A DNA stretch of 64,000 nt from Clostridia bacterium (lineage in GTDB: Bacteria; Bacillota; Clostridia; Oscillospirales; CAG-272): assembly GCA_017399105.1 (NCBI GenBank), contig JAFQEJ010000021.1:1-64000 (forward strand), written 5' to 3'. The notes beneath the pieces are model-generated. The model saw only the letters and a list, made by a program, of their open reading frames with translations, was not told where the DNA came from and ran no database searches. Of the stretch, positions 16,799-24,036 are shown one piece after another. The position numbers and the translations under genes were made by a program. Position 1 is the first letter of the stretch; every line of letters starts with the position of its first letter.

Positions 16799-19324
16799 AT
16801 GAAAATGTCATTCTCTACTCTTGGCTGCCCCGATTTCTCCTGGACAGATATTTGTTCGCTTGCAAAGGATTTCGGCTTTCACGGCATTGAGGTTCGCAGT
16901 ATCGGCAATATTGCCGGACAGGCGCCCTTTTCTCCGAAGCATATCGCTGAGACGAAAGCAAATCTCAAGCGTATGAAGCTGGAAATCTGCTGTCTTTCCT
17001 CAGGCTGCGCTCTGAAGTTTGCAGACCGTCATGAGAAATCGCTTGCAGAGCTGAAAGCATATATTGCTCTTGCAAAGGAGCTGGGAACGCCCTATGTACG
17101 CGTTCTCGGTGACCTCAAGGCTATGCCTGAGGAAGATTTTCCCGATGAAAACGTGATCGAGCCCATGAAGATTCTTGCGCCCATTGCGGAGGAAGCCGGC
17201 GTGACGCTGCTTATTGAGACAAACGGTGTCTATTCGGATACTGCACGTCTTGCCGATGTGCTGGCTCAGATCGGAAGCGACAACGTAGCAGCGCTCTGGG
17301 ATTGGAACCATCCCTACCGCTTTAATGGTGAATCGCCCGAGACTACGATCAAAAATCTGGGCGCCTACATCAAGCACACCCACATCAAGGATTCTGTGGT
17401 GGAGGATGGCAAGGTTGTCTACCGTCTGGTCGGTGAGGGCGATCTTCCCCCTATGGCAGACTATATGAAGGCATTGCGCTCGCTGAATTATGAAGGCTAT
17501 ATCTCGCTTGAGTGGCTTAAGCAGTATGCTCCCGAGCTGTCTGACGCGGGCATCGTCTTTCCGCATTATGCAAACTTCATGTCTCAGTATCTCGGAAACG
17601 ATCATGCGGGTGAGCGTCTCCAGACAAGCAACCGCGGCGACGGCTACTATGTCTGGGAAAAGAATCAGCTTATTGACTACACCTTCCCGCAGGTGCTCGA
17701 CCGCATGTGCGAGGAGTTCCCCGATCAGTGGGCATTCCGTTATACAGAGTTCGATTACAACCGTACCTATCCCGAATTCCGCGATGATGTGGATACCTTC
17801 GCCCGTGCTCTCATCTCCATGGGTGTCAAGCAGGGCGACCATGTGGCAATCTGGGCGACCAATGTGCCCCAGTGGTATATCACCTTCTGGGCAACTGTCA
17901 AGATCGGCGCGGTGCTGGTGACAGTCAATACCGCATATAAAATCCACGAGGCTGAATATCTGCTCCGACAGTCGGACACCCACACGCTGGTTATGACCGA
18001 CGGCTACAAGGATTCCGACTATGTAGCCATCATCAAGGAGCTGATTCCCGAGCTCGAGAATATGGATGAGGTGAAGCCCATCCACTCCCGCAAGCTCCCC
18101 TTCCTGCGCAATATCATTACGGTTGATTCCAAGCAGAAGGGCTGCATGACATGGGAGGAAGCTGTTGCGCTTGCCGATAAAACCCCCATCGAGGTTGTAT
18201 GGCGCCGTGCTGCTATGATCAACAAGCACGATGTCTGCAATATGCAGTACACGTCGGGAACTACAGGCTTCCCAAAAGGCGTTATGCTCACCCACTACAA
18301 CGTGGTCAACAACGGAAAAGCCATCGGTGACTGCATGGATCTCTCTACCGCCGACCGCATGATGATTCAGGTGCCCATGTTCCACTGCTTCGGTATGGTG
18401 CTGGCAATGACCGCATCCATGACCCACGGCACCACCATGTCACCTATCTCTGCATTTTCCCCCAAGAAGGGTCTTGCCTGCATCAACAAGGAAAAGATCA
18501 CAGCCTTCCACGGTGTTCCCACCATGTTTATCGCTATGCTTGCCCATGAGGACTTCGATAAAACCGATTTTTCCTATATGCGTACCGGTATTATGGCAGG
18601 CTCTCCCTGTCCCATCAAGGTTATGGAAGAGGTGCTCGATAAGATGCATATGTCCGAAATCTGTATCACCTACGGTCAGACTGAGGCTTCCCCTGCGACA
18701 ACCATGTCCAAGACTACCGATACCATCGAGCAGCGCGTGAATACAGTCGGTGCCGCTATCTTCGGCGTGGAGTGTAAGATTGTCAATCCCGAAACCGGTG
18801 AGGACTGCCCCGACAATGTGGACGGCGAGTTCGTTGCCCGCGGCTACAATATTATGAAGGGTTATTATAAGATGCCCGAAGCGACTGCCGCTGCCATCGA
18901 CAAGGACGGCTGGCTCCATACCGGTGACCTCGCCCGCAGAGATGAAAACGGCTACTACAAGATCACGGGCAGAATCAAGGATATGATCATCCGCGGCGGC
19001 GAGAATATCTACCCCAAGGAGATCGAGGACTTTATCTATACGCATCCCAAGGTCAGCGATGTTCAGGTCATCGGCGTACCCGATAAGCAGTACGGCGAGG
19101 AGATCATGGCATGTGTCATCCTCAAGGAGGGCGAAGAGTCCAGCGAAGCTGAGATTAAGGAATATGTTATGACTCATATGGCAAAGCATAAGACTCCCCG
19201 CTATGTTGTTTTTGTGGATTCCTTCCCCATGAATGCGGCAGGAAAGATTCTCAAGTATAAGATGCGCGAGCAGGCGGTAGAAATGCTCGATCTGCGCGAA
19301 GCAAATGCCATCGAAACAGCTTAA
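16799..19324 (+). CDS. TIM-barrel sugar isomerase/epimerase fused to acyl-CoA synthetase
   Basis: An 841-residue two-domain protein. Residues 1 to about 280 form a xylose-isomerase-like TIM barrel. The usual metal-binding set is intact: Glu in LLIETNG (about 140), Asp in WDWNHPYRF (167), His in HTHIKDS (192) and Glu in SLEW (236). Residues about 300-841 form an AMP-binding acyl-CoA synthetase: P-loop TSGTTGFPKG (484), YGQTEASP (624), HTGDLARRD (709) and the catalytic Lys in AAGKILKYK (815). Both domains look active. The ATG at 16799 is chosen because domain 1 begins there; AAAGGA lies 15 bases upstream, a rather long gap, and an in-frame ATG at 16805 is possible. Expression is under a T-box, which is unusual for an acyl-CoA ligase. 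The substrate is unknown. Confidence 0.88.
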   Translation: MKMSFSTLGCPDFSWTDICSLAKDFGFHGIEVRSIGNIAGQAPFSPKHIAETKANLKRMKLEICCLSSGCALKFADRHEKSLAELKAYIALAKELGTPYVRVLGDLKAMPEEDFPDENVIEPMKILAPIAEEAGVTLLIETNGVYSDTARLADVLAQIGSDNVAALWDWNHPYRFNGESPETTIKNLGAYIKHTHIKDSVVEDGKVVYRLVGEGDLPPMADYMKALRSLNYEGYISLEWLKQYAPELSDAGIVFPHYANFMSQYLGNDHAGERLQTSNRGDGYYVWEKNQLIDYTFPQVLDRMCEEFPDQWAFRYTEFDYNRTYPEFRDDVDTFARALISMGVKQGDHVAIWATNVPQWYITFWATVKIGAVLVTVNTAYKIHEAEYLLRQSDTHTLVMTDGYKDSDYVAIIKELIPELENMDEVKPIHSRKLPFLRNIITVDSKQKGCMTWEEAVALADKTPIEVVWRRAAMINKHDVCNMQYTSGTTGFPKGVMLTHYNVVNNGKAIGDCMDLSTADRMMIQVPMFHCFGMVLAMTASMTHGTTMSPISAFSPKKGLACINKEKITAFHGVPTMFIAMLAHEDFDKTDFSYMRTGIMAGSPCPIKVMEEVLDKMHMSEICITYGQTEASPATTMSKTTDTIEQRVNTVGAAIFGVECKIVNPETGEDCPDNVDGEFVARGYNIMKGYYKMPEATAAAIDKDGWLHTGDLARRDENGYYKITGRIKDMIIRGGENIYPKEIEDFIYTHPKVSDVQVIGVPDKQYGEEIMACVILKEGEESSEAEIKEYVMTHMAKHKTPRYVVFVDSFPMNAAGKILKYKMREQAVEMLDLREANAIETA

Positions 19325-19338
19325 AATCATATATGTAC

Positions 19339-19371
19339 AGGTGACAGGATGAATTTCCTGTCACCTTTTTT
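19339..19371 (+). terminator. Terminator of the fusion gene
   Basis: A perfect 10-bp stem AGGTGACAGG (19339-19348) with CCTGTCACCT (19357-19366), then a T run. Confidence 0.88.
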
Positions 19372-19425
19372 CTTTTTCTCCATATGCTGTATTGAGTGCG
19401 AAAAATCCGAAAAAGGAGCGATTGA

Positions 19426-19866
19426 ATGGACAGTATTGATTACAGACGGCGTCCCGCTGACAGCACCCCCTTTGGCTATATCGTGATTACCGCGCGAAGT
19501 GCGAATGAGGGCTTTCCCATTGAGGGCGCGCGCGTCACCATCAGCGAAGCAGGGGAGGATGAAGCCGCTTCGGTGGTGGCTGTAACAAAGACCGATTCCT
19601 CGGGAAAGACCGAGCGCATCCGTGTGCAGACGCCGCCCAAATATCTCTCAGAGAACCCGGGAACAACAGAGCCTCCCTTTGCATCTTATAATGTGGTGAC
19701 CGAAAAGGACGGATATTATACGGTGACGAATGTGGGAATGCCGGTGTATCCGGGTGTCGTTTCGGTACAGCCGGTGGCGATGGTGCCGCTGGAATTTGCC
19801 GGGAGTGAGGAGCTTTATCCCACCGATACCGACCGTTTCACCGAAACTACGCCGCCCAATCTTTAA
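19426..19866 (+). CDS. Small carboxypeptidase-regulatory-like (beta-sandwich) protein
   Basis: A 146-residue protein without a signal peptide. The chain GYIVITARSANEGFPIEGARVTI, then TKTDSSGKTERIRVQTP and later EKDGYYTVTNVGMPVYPG, follows the pattern of carboxypeptidase regulatory-like (transthyretin-type) domains. AAAGGAG precedes the ATG. It begins a three-gene set with the two peptidoglycan-binding proteins that follow after 17 and 10 bases. I know of no assigned function; a cell-envelope or spore-coat role is inferred from the neighbours only. Confidence 0.7.
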   Translation: MDSIDYRRRPADSTPFGYIVITARSANEGFPIEGARVTISEAGEDEAASVVAVTKTDSSGKTERIRVQTPPKYLSENPGTTEPPFASYNVVTEKDGYYTVTNVGMPVYPGVVSVQPVAMVPLEFAGSEELYPTDTDRFTETTPPNL

Positions 19867-19883
19867 TTTAAGGAGGTGTTACC

Positions 19884-21278
19884 ATGCCCGAATTACCTGT
19901 AATCCCCGAGACTGTTACCGTTCATCTCGGTTCTCCCGATGCGCCGGCAAGAAATGTGACAGTCAGCTTTCCCGATTATATCAAAAATGTTGCCTCCAGC
20001 GAGATTTATCCCACATGGCCCGAGAATGCACTCCGAGCCAACATTTTAGCGCAGATTTCCTTTGCGCTCAACCGCATCTATACCGAATATTATCGAAGCC
20101 GGGGATATGATTTCGATATAACAAACGATACCTCCATCGATCAGTTTTTCCTTGAGGGCAGGGATATTTTCGAGAATATCTCTCAGATTGTCGATGAAAT
20201 TTTTGACAGCTACCTGCGCCGTCCCGGCTCGGTAGAGCCTTATTTTGCTCAATACTGCAACGGAACCACGGTGTTATGTGAGGGACTCTCGCAATGGGGT
20301 ACTGTTGAGCTTGCTGAGCAGGGACTGACCCCCTACGAAATTCTTACATATTTCTACGGAGATAATCTGGATATTGTACGCGACGTGCCGGTTGAAGGCA
20401 TAGAGGAGAGCGTTCCGCCCCGTGCGCTTCGGCTTGGTGACGGCGGAAATGATGTGCGTACCATTCAGGTAAGGCTCAACCGTATCTCACGCAATTATCC
20501 GGGCATTCCGAAAATTGCGGCTGCCGACGGTATCTTTGGCTCCGATACCGAGGCGGCGGTGAGAGAATTTCAGCGTATCTTCAATCTGACCCCCGACGGT
20601 ATTGTTGGGCGCGCTACCTGGTACCGTATCATCCGCATCTACAATGCGGTGAAGCGGCTGAACGAGCTGAACTCCGAGGGAATTACGCTGGAAGAGATAT
20701 CACGTCAGTTCCCGCGTGTGCTTCAGGAGGGAGACACAGGCGTCAATGTACGGCTGGTGCAGTATTATCTGCGTTTTGTCAGTCTTTTCGATGAGTCGGT
20801 GCCGCCCATCAATGTGGATGGCATCTTCGGTGCCGGCACTGCAAATGCAGTACGAAGTTTCCAGCAGCAGTATGGACTTACCCCCGATGGAATTGTAGGC
20901 GAGGATACCTGGTTCAAGCTCATTGATGTCTATGATGCACTGCTGCGCTCAATTCCGCCCGAAGCCCTCGAAGGGATGGCACAGCCTTTCCAGAACCGAA
21001 TCCTCAGACTGGGCAGCGAGGGACAGGATGTGGCATGGCTGCAGGAATATCTGAATACCATCGCAACGGTTTATACCGAAATTCCCACACTGACGGTGGA
21101 TGGTGTTTTCGGTGTGCGTACCCGTGATGCGGTGCTCGCCTTCCAGCGCATCTTCGGACTGGAGCAGACCGGCTATGTGGGCGGAGGTACATGGGCTGAG
21201 ATCGCACAGGTCTACAACGATATTTCCGCAGGCATGGGCAGAGCTCCCGGACAGAATCCCGGCTTTACAGTGCAGTAA
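19884..21278 (+). CDS. SpoIID-like protein with three peptidoglycan-binding domains
   Basis: A 464-residue protein. The N-terminal half (about 40-170) matches the SpoIID-like domain found in clostridial peptidoglycan-binding proteins, with WPENALRANILAQISFALN, YRSRGYDFDITN and CEGLSQWGTVELAEQG. Three PG_binding_1 repeats follow, each with the pattern DGIFGxxTxxAVRxFQxxxxLxxDGIVGxxTW (near residues 210, 310 and 410). There is no signal peptide, which would fit action inside the sporulating mother cell or lysis-dependent release. AAGGAGG precedes the ATG. Probably involved in spore cortex or cell-wall remodelling; the enzymatic activity is not proven. Confidence 0.82.
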   Translation: MPELPVIPETVTVHLGSPDAPARNVTVSFPDYIKNVASSEIYPTWPENALRANILAQISFALNRIYTEYYRSRGYDFDITNDTSIDQFFLEGRDIFENISQIVDEIFDSYLRRPGSVEPYFAQYCNGTTVLCEGLSQWGTVELAEQGLTPYEILTYFYGDNLDIVRDVPVEGIEESVPPRALRLGDGGNDVRTIQVRLNRISRNYPGIPKIAAADGIFGSDTEAAVREFQRIFNLTPDGIVGRATWYRIIRIYNAVKRLNELNSEGITLEEISRQFPRVLQEGDTGVNVRLVQYYLRFVSLFDESVPPINVDGIFGAGTANAVRSFQQQYGLTPDGIVGEDTWFKLIDVYDALLRSIPPEALEGMAQPFQNRILRLGSEGQDVAWLQEYLNTIATVYTEIPTLTVDGVFGVRTRDAVLAFQRIFGLEQTGYVGGGTWAEIAQVYNDISAGMGRAPGQNPGFTVQ

Positions 21279-21288
21279 GGAGGACAGC

Positions 21289-21804
21289 ATGACATACGAA
21301 CAGCAGATTATAATCGAACTGCAGGGAATGCTGCGGGAGATTTCACGCTTCAATCCAGCCATCCCCGCGGTGATTGAAGACGGCATCTATGGCGATGAGA
21401 CAAGAGCGGCAGTATCAGCATTCCAGCGTTATTACGGACTGCCGGTCACGGGTAGCACCGATCCCGCCACCTGGGATGCTATTGCGGAGATTTATCGCCT
21501 GCGCCGCGCTTCGACCGGTCGATCAACCCCCATCTATCCCTTTGAGACGACACTTGACGGCGGCAGAGTCAAAGAAGGCGAGGCTTCGGGGCTGGTCTAC
21601 ATTATCCAGCTTATTCTTGACGCGGCATCGATCGATTTCGCCTTTCCCGCACCTCTGATGATGGATGGCATCTACGGCCCGGACACAGCACAGAATGTGG
21701 CATACTTTCAGTCGGTTCACGGTATTCCCGAGTCAGGAATTGTAGATTTTGAGACATGGAATGCGCTGGCAGAGGCATTCAATAAATACAATCGCGTGAA
21801 ATAA
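21289..21804 (+). CDS. Two-repeat peptidoglycan-binding protein
   Basis: A 171-residue protein made of two PG_binding_1 repeats, DGIYGDETRAAVSAFQRYYG (about 28-47) and DGIYGPDTAQNVAYFQSVHG (about 123-142), with no catalytic domain and no signal peptide. AAGGAGG lies before the ATG at 21289, and the gene starts 10 bases after the SpoIID-like gene. It may act as a wall-binding partner of the preceding protein. The longer upstream open frame has no ribosome site and overlaps the previous gene, so it was not used. Confidence 0.82.
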   Translation: MTYEQQIIIELQGMLREISRFNPAIPAVIEDGIYGDETRAAVSAFQRYYGLPVTGSTDPATWDAIAEIYRLRRASTGRSTPIYPFETTLDGGRVKEGEASGLVYIIQLILDAASIDFAFPAPLMMDGIYGPDTAQNVAYFQSVHGIPESGIVDFETWNALAEAFNKYNRVK

Positions 21805-21844
21805 AAATGAGAAAAAAAGAGAAATCGTGAGATAATGCTATGGA

Positions 21845-21888
21845 AAATCGGTCTAATCGGATGTAATTGTCCGAAATTAGACCGATTT
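21845..21888 (+). terminator. Hairpin ending the peptidoglycan-binding set
   Basis: AAATCGGTCTAAT (21845-21857) pairs with ATTAGACCGATTT (21876-21888), with four more pairs inside. The 3' end runs into the first CtsR box, so the T-rich tail is part of the operator. Confidence 0.65.
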
Positions 21889-21967
21889 GACTTTCTTTGA
21901 CTTTGACTATCTTTGATCAATGGAGTATAATGTAATCACAGTTTAGATCAAAGATAGTCAAAGTCAA
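21886..21967 (+). promoter_or_regulatory. CtsR operator and promoter of the clpC operon
   Basis: Three heptad pairs match the CtsR box (RGTCAAA NAN RGTCAAA). Two overlap on the minus strand, 21886-21902 and 21902-21918, and one is on the plus strand, 21946-21962. A 20-bp arm (21899-21918) is repeated perfectly in inverted form (21946-21965). The promoter lies between the arms: TTGACT at 21903-21908 is inside a box and TATAAT is at 21926-21931, with a 17-base spacer. CtsR binding would cover the -35 region and the region just after the start site, the expected arrangement for heat-shock autoregulation. Confidence 0.9.
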
Positions 21968-22010
21968 TATTTTGAATGGAAAAGCATTCAGACCGAAGGA
22001 GGCAGAAATT

Positions 22011-22460
22011 ATGTTAATGTCAGATGCCATTGCCGAAATGATCAACAATCTCCTGCGGGAGAGCAACGGAAGCCTTGAGATCAAGCGCAACGATTTGGCG
22101 GAAAAGATGGGCTGTGTGCCCAGTCAGATTAACTATGTCATCACATCCCGCTTCACCCCCGAGCGCGGCTACATCATCGAGAGCAGGCGAGGCGGCGGCG
22201 GATATATCCGCATCATCAAAAAAGAGATGCATAAGGATGAATATCTCATGCACAGCTTTTACGCCATCGGAGATGCCATCGATGCGGCATCGGCGGCAGC
22301 AATTATACGGAATCTTGCCGACAATAAGCTGATTACGGCAAGAGAACAGGCAATTATGTTGGGCGCGGTTTCACCCAAGGCGCTGGAAAAACTGGCGTCG
22401 GGTGAAAATATTGTGCGCGCCGACATCATGCGACAGCAAATTCTGGCGCTGATGAAGTAA
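22011..22460 (+). CDS. ctsR: Transcriptional repressor CtsR
   Basis: A 149-residue class III heat-shock repressor. The N-terminus MSDAIAEMINNLL...IKRNDLAEKMGCVPSQINYVITSRFTPERGY is the winged-helix DNA-binding domain, with the GGGGYIRI wing (about 62-68) whose glycines act as the thermosensor in the family. GAAGGAGG lies 9 bases before the ATG at 22011. It is the first gene of ctsR-mcsA-mcsB-clpC and is preceded by its own operators. Confidence 0.95.
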   Translation: MLMSDAIAEMINNLLRESNGSLEIKRNDLAEKMGCVPSQINYVITSRFTPERGYIIESRRGGGGYIRIIKKEMHKDEYLMHSFYAIGDAIDAASAAAIIRNLADNKLITAREQAIMLGAVSPKALEKLASGENIVRADIMRQQILALMK

Positions 22461-22507
22461 AATAGTATAGGATTTAAACAGAAGGATTACGAAAGGGGAA
22501 ATCTGTT

Positions 22508-23002
22508 ATGGTATGCAAAAAATGCGGTAAAAATGAAGCGAGCGTGTACATGCGCCGCACGATAAACGGAGAGAGCAGCGAGATTGCACTCTGCAGGGAA
22601 TGTGCCGAGAGCGATCCCGAGGTGAAGAAGATGATGAAGGGAAGTATGGCAGATGAGCTGAATTTCTTCGGCAGTCTGTTCGATTTCCCCATGACAAGAA
22701 GTATAGGCAGCAGAACGAAGTGCCCCCTCTGCGGTTCTTCCTATGAGGATATCGCAAGATCGGGCAAGGTTGGCTGTGCGAGGTGCTATGATACCTTCAA
22801 AAACGAGCTGTCCTCCAGCATTGCGAGACTGCACGGAAATGTACGGCATACGGGACGCGCTCCTGCGGGAAGAAGAGCAGAGCATGAGCGGGCGGACAAG
22901 CTGAAGCGTCTGCGCGAGGAACAGAAGGCTGCTATCGCTTCCGAAGATTTTGAGCGTGCAGCGGCACTGAGGGACGAGATTCGTGCCCTCGAGAATGAGT
23001 AA
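22508..23002 (+). CDS. mcsA: McsA, activator of protein arginine kinase
   Basis: A 164-residue zinc-binding protein. Paired cysteines occur in CKKCGKNEAS and CRECAES at the N-terminus, and in CPLCGSSYEDIARSGKVGC with CARCYDTF near residues 75-100. The C-terminal UVR motif (QKAAIASEDFERAAALRDEI) resembles the UvrB-UvrC contact. McsA activates McsB and helps regulate CtsR. GAAAGGGG precedes the ATG, and mcsB starts 12 bases after the stop. Confidence 0.93.
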   Translation: MVCKKCGKNEASVYMRRTINGESSEIALCRECAESDPEVKKMMKGSMADELNFFGSLFDFPMTRSIGSRTKCPLCGSSYEDIARSGKVGCARCYDTFKNELSSSIARLHGNVRHTGRAPAGRRAEHERADKLKRLREEQKAAIASEDFERAAALRDEIRALENE

Positions 23003-23014
23003 GGAGGAATTGAC

Positions 23015-24010
23015 ATGATCTGGTATAAAGCAAAAGGCAAGGACTGCGATGTGGTTATCAGCTCGCGCATCCGCTTTGCAAGAAATATCGAGGGTTATCC
23101 CATGGGTGGGAAGCTCACCGATGAAAAGGCTGAGGAGATCATTACTGCTGTCAGTGGTGCTATGGGAGAGAGATATAAAACCATCTCCTACTCGAATCTG
23201 TCTCCTCTTGAAGCGCAGTCTTATGCAGAGGGACATTATGTCAGTCCCGATTTTGCCGCGGCTAAAAACAAACGCGCACTCATTCTGGGCGAAGCGGACA
23301 ACATCAGCCTGATGGTTCTGGAGGAGGATCATCTCCGTATTCAGTGCATCGAGCCTGGATTTGCGCTGGAAGAGGCATTTACAAAGGCGGTGGCTGTGGA
23401 CGACAGGATCGACGGGGCTGTGAAATATGCTTATGACGAGACGCTGGGATATCTCACCCATTGTCCGACCAATCTGGGAACCGGCATGAGAGCGTCGGTG
23501 ATGCTTTTCCTTCCTGCCCTGACCATGAACCGTCAGATCTCGCGCATCTCTGCGCAAATGTCCAAGATGGGTATTACTATCCGCGGCATGTACGGCGAGG
23601 GAAGCGAGGCTGTGGGATGCCTCTATCAGATTTCCAATCAGATCACCCTGGGCGTGAGCGAGGAGGATATTATTAAGAAGATTACCGAAATCGTGCGTCA
23701 GACGGTAGAGCTGGAGCGTTCTGCGCGAAACAGCATTTACAGCGACAACACCGATCTGCTCACCGACCGCATCCTGCGTTCCTACGGTGTGATGAAGTAT
23801 GCACACATGATTACAAGCGAGGAGTTTATGAAGCTTTGGGCGGATGTCCGTTTGGGCGTTGCACTCGGAATCATCAGCGAGGAGGACATGAGCTACGATC
23901 AGCTGGGTGAGCTTTCGGTAGCAGTGATGCCGGCTACACTGTCACTCACAAGCGGCGCACAGGATGAAAGATCACGCGATATCGCACGTGCGGAGCGTGC
24001 AAGAGCATAA
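23015..24010 (+). CDS. mcsB: Protein arginine kinase McsB
   Basis: A 331-residue guanidino-kinase-fold protein that phosphorylates arginines, marking proteins for ClpCP and inactivating CtsR. Typical blocks are VVISSRIRFARNIEGYPM (about 12-28), CPTNLGTGMRASVMLFLPAL (about 150-170) and YGEGSEAVGCLYQISNQ (about 192-208). It is slightly shorter than the Bacillus protein. AAGGAGG lies 7 bases before the ATG. It is the third gene of the operon. Confidence 0.94.
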   Translation: MIWYKAKGKDCDVVISSRIRFARNIEGYPMGGKLTDEKAEEIITAVSGAMGERYKTISYSNLSPLEAQSYAEGHYVSPDFAAAKNKRALILGEADNISLMVLEEDHLRIQCIEPGFALEEAFTKAVAVDDRIDGAVKYAYDETLGYLTHCPTNLGTGMRASVMLFLPALTMNRQISRISAQMSKMGITIRGMYGEGSEAVGCLYQISNQITLGVSEEDIIKKITEIVRQTVELERSARNSIYSDNTDLLTDRILRSYGVMKYAHMITSEEFMKLWADVRLGVALGIISEEDMSYDQLGELSVAVMPATLSLTSGAQDERSRDIARAERARA

Positions 24011-24036
24011 CAGAATGACAGAAAGGATTGATGTAT

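Noticed and set aside
17000..18427. A 475-codon open frame antisense to the TIM-barrel/acyl-CoA synthetase gene
   Set aside because: It overlaps clear catalytic motifs on the plus strand and lacks promoter, ribosome site and family features.
19426..21804. Prophage lysis module
   Set aside because: Peptidoglycan-binding repeats suggested it, but there is no holin, integrase or structural phage gene nearby, and the composition is like the rest of the window.
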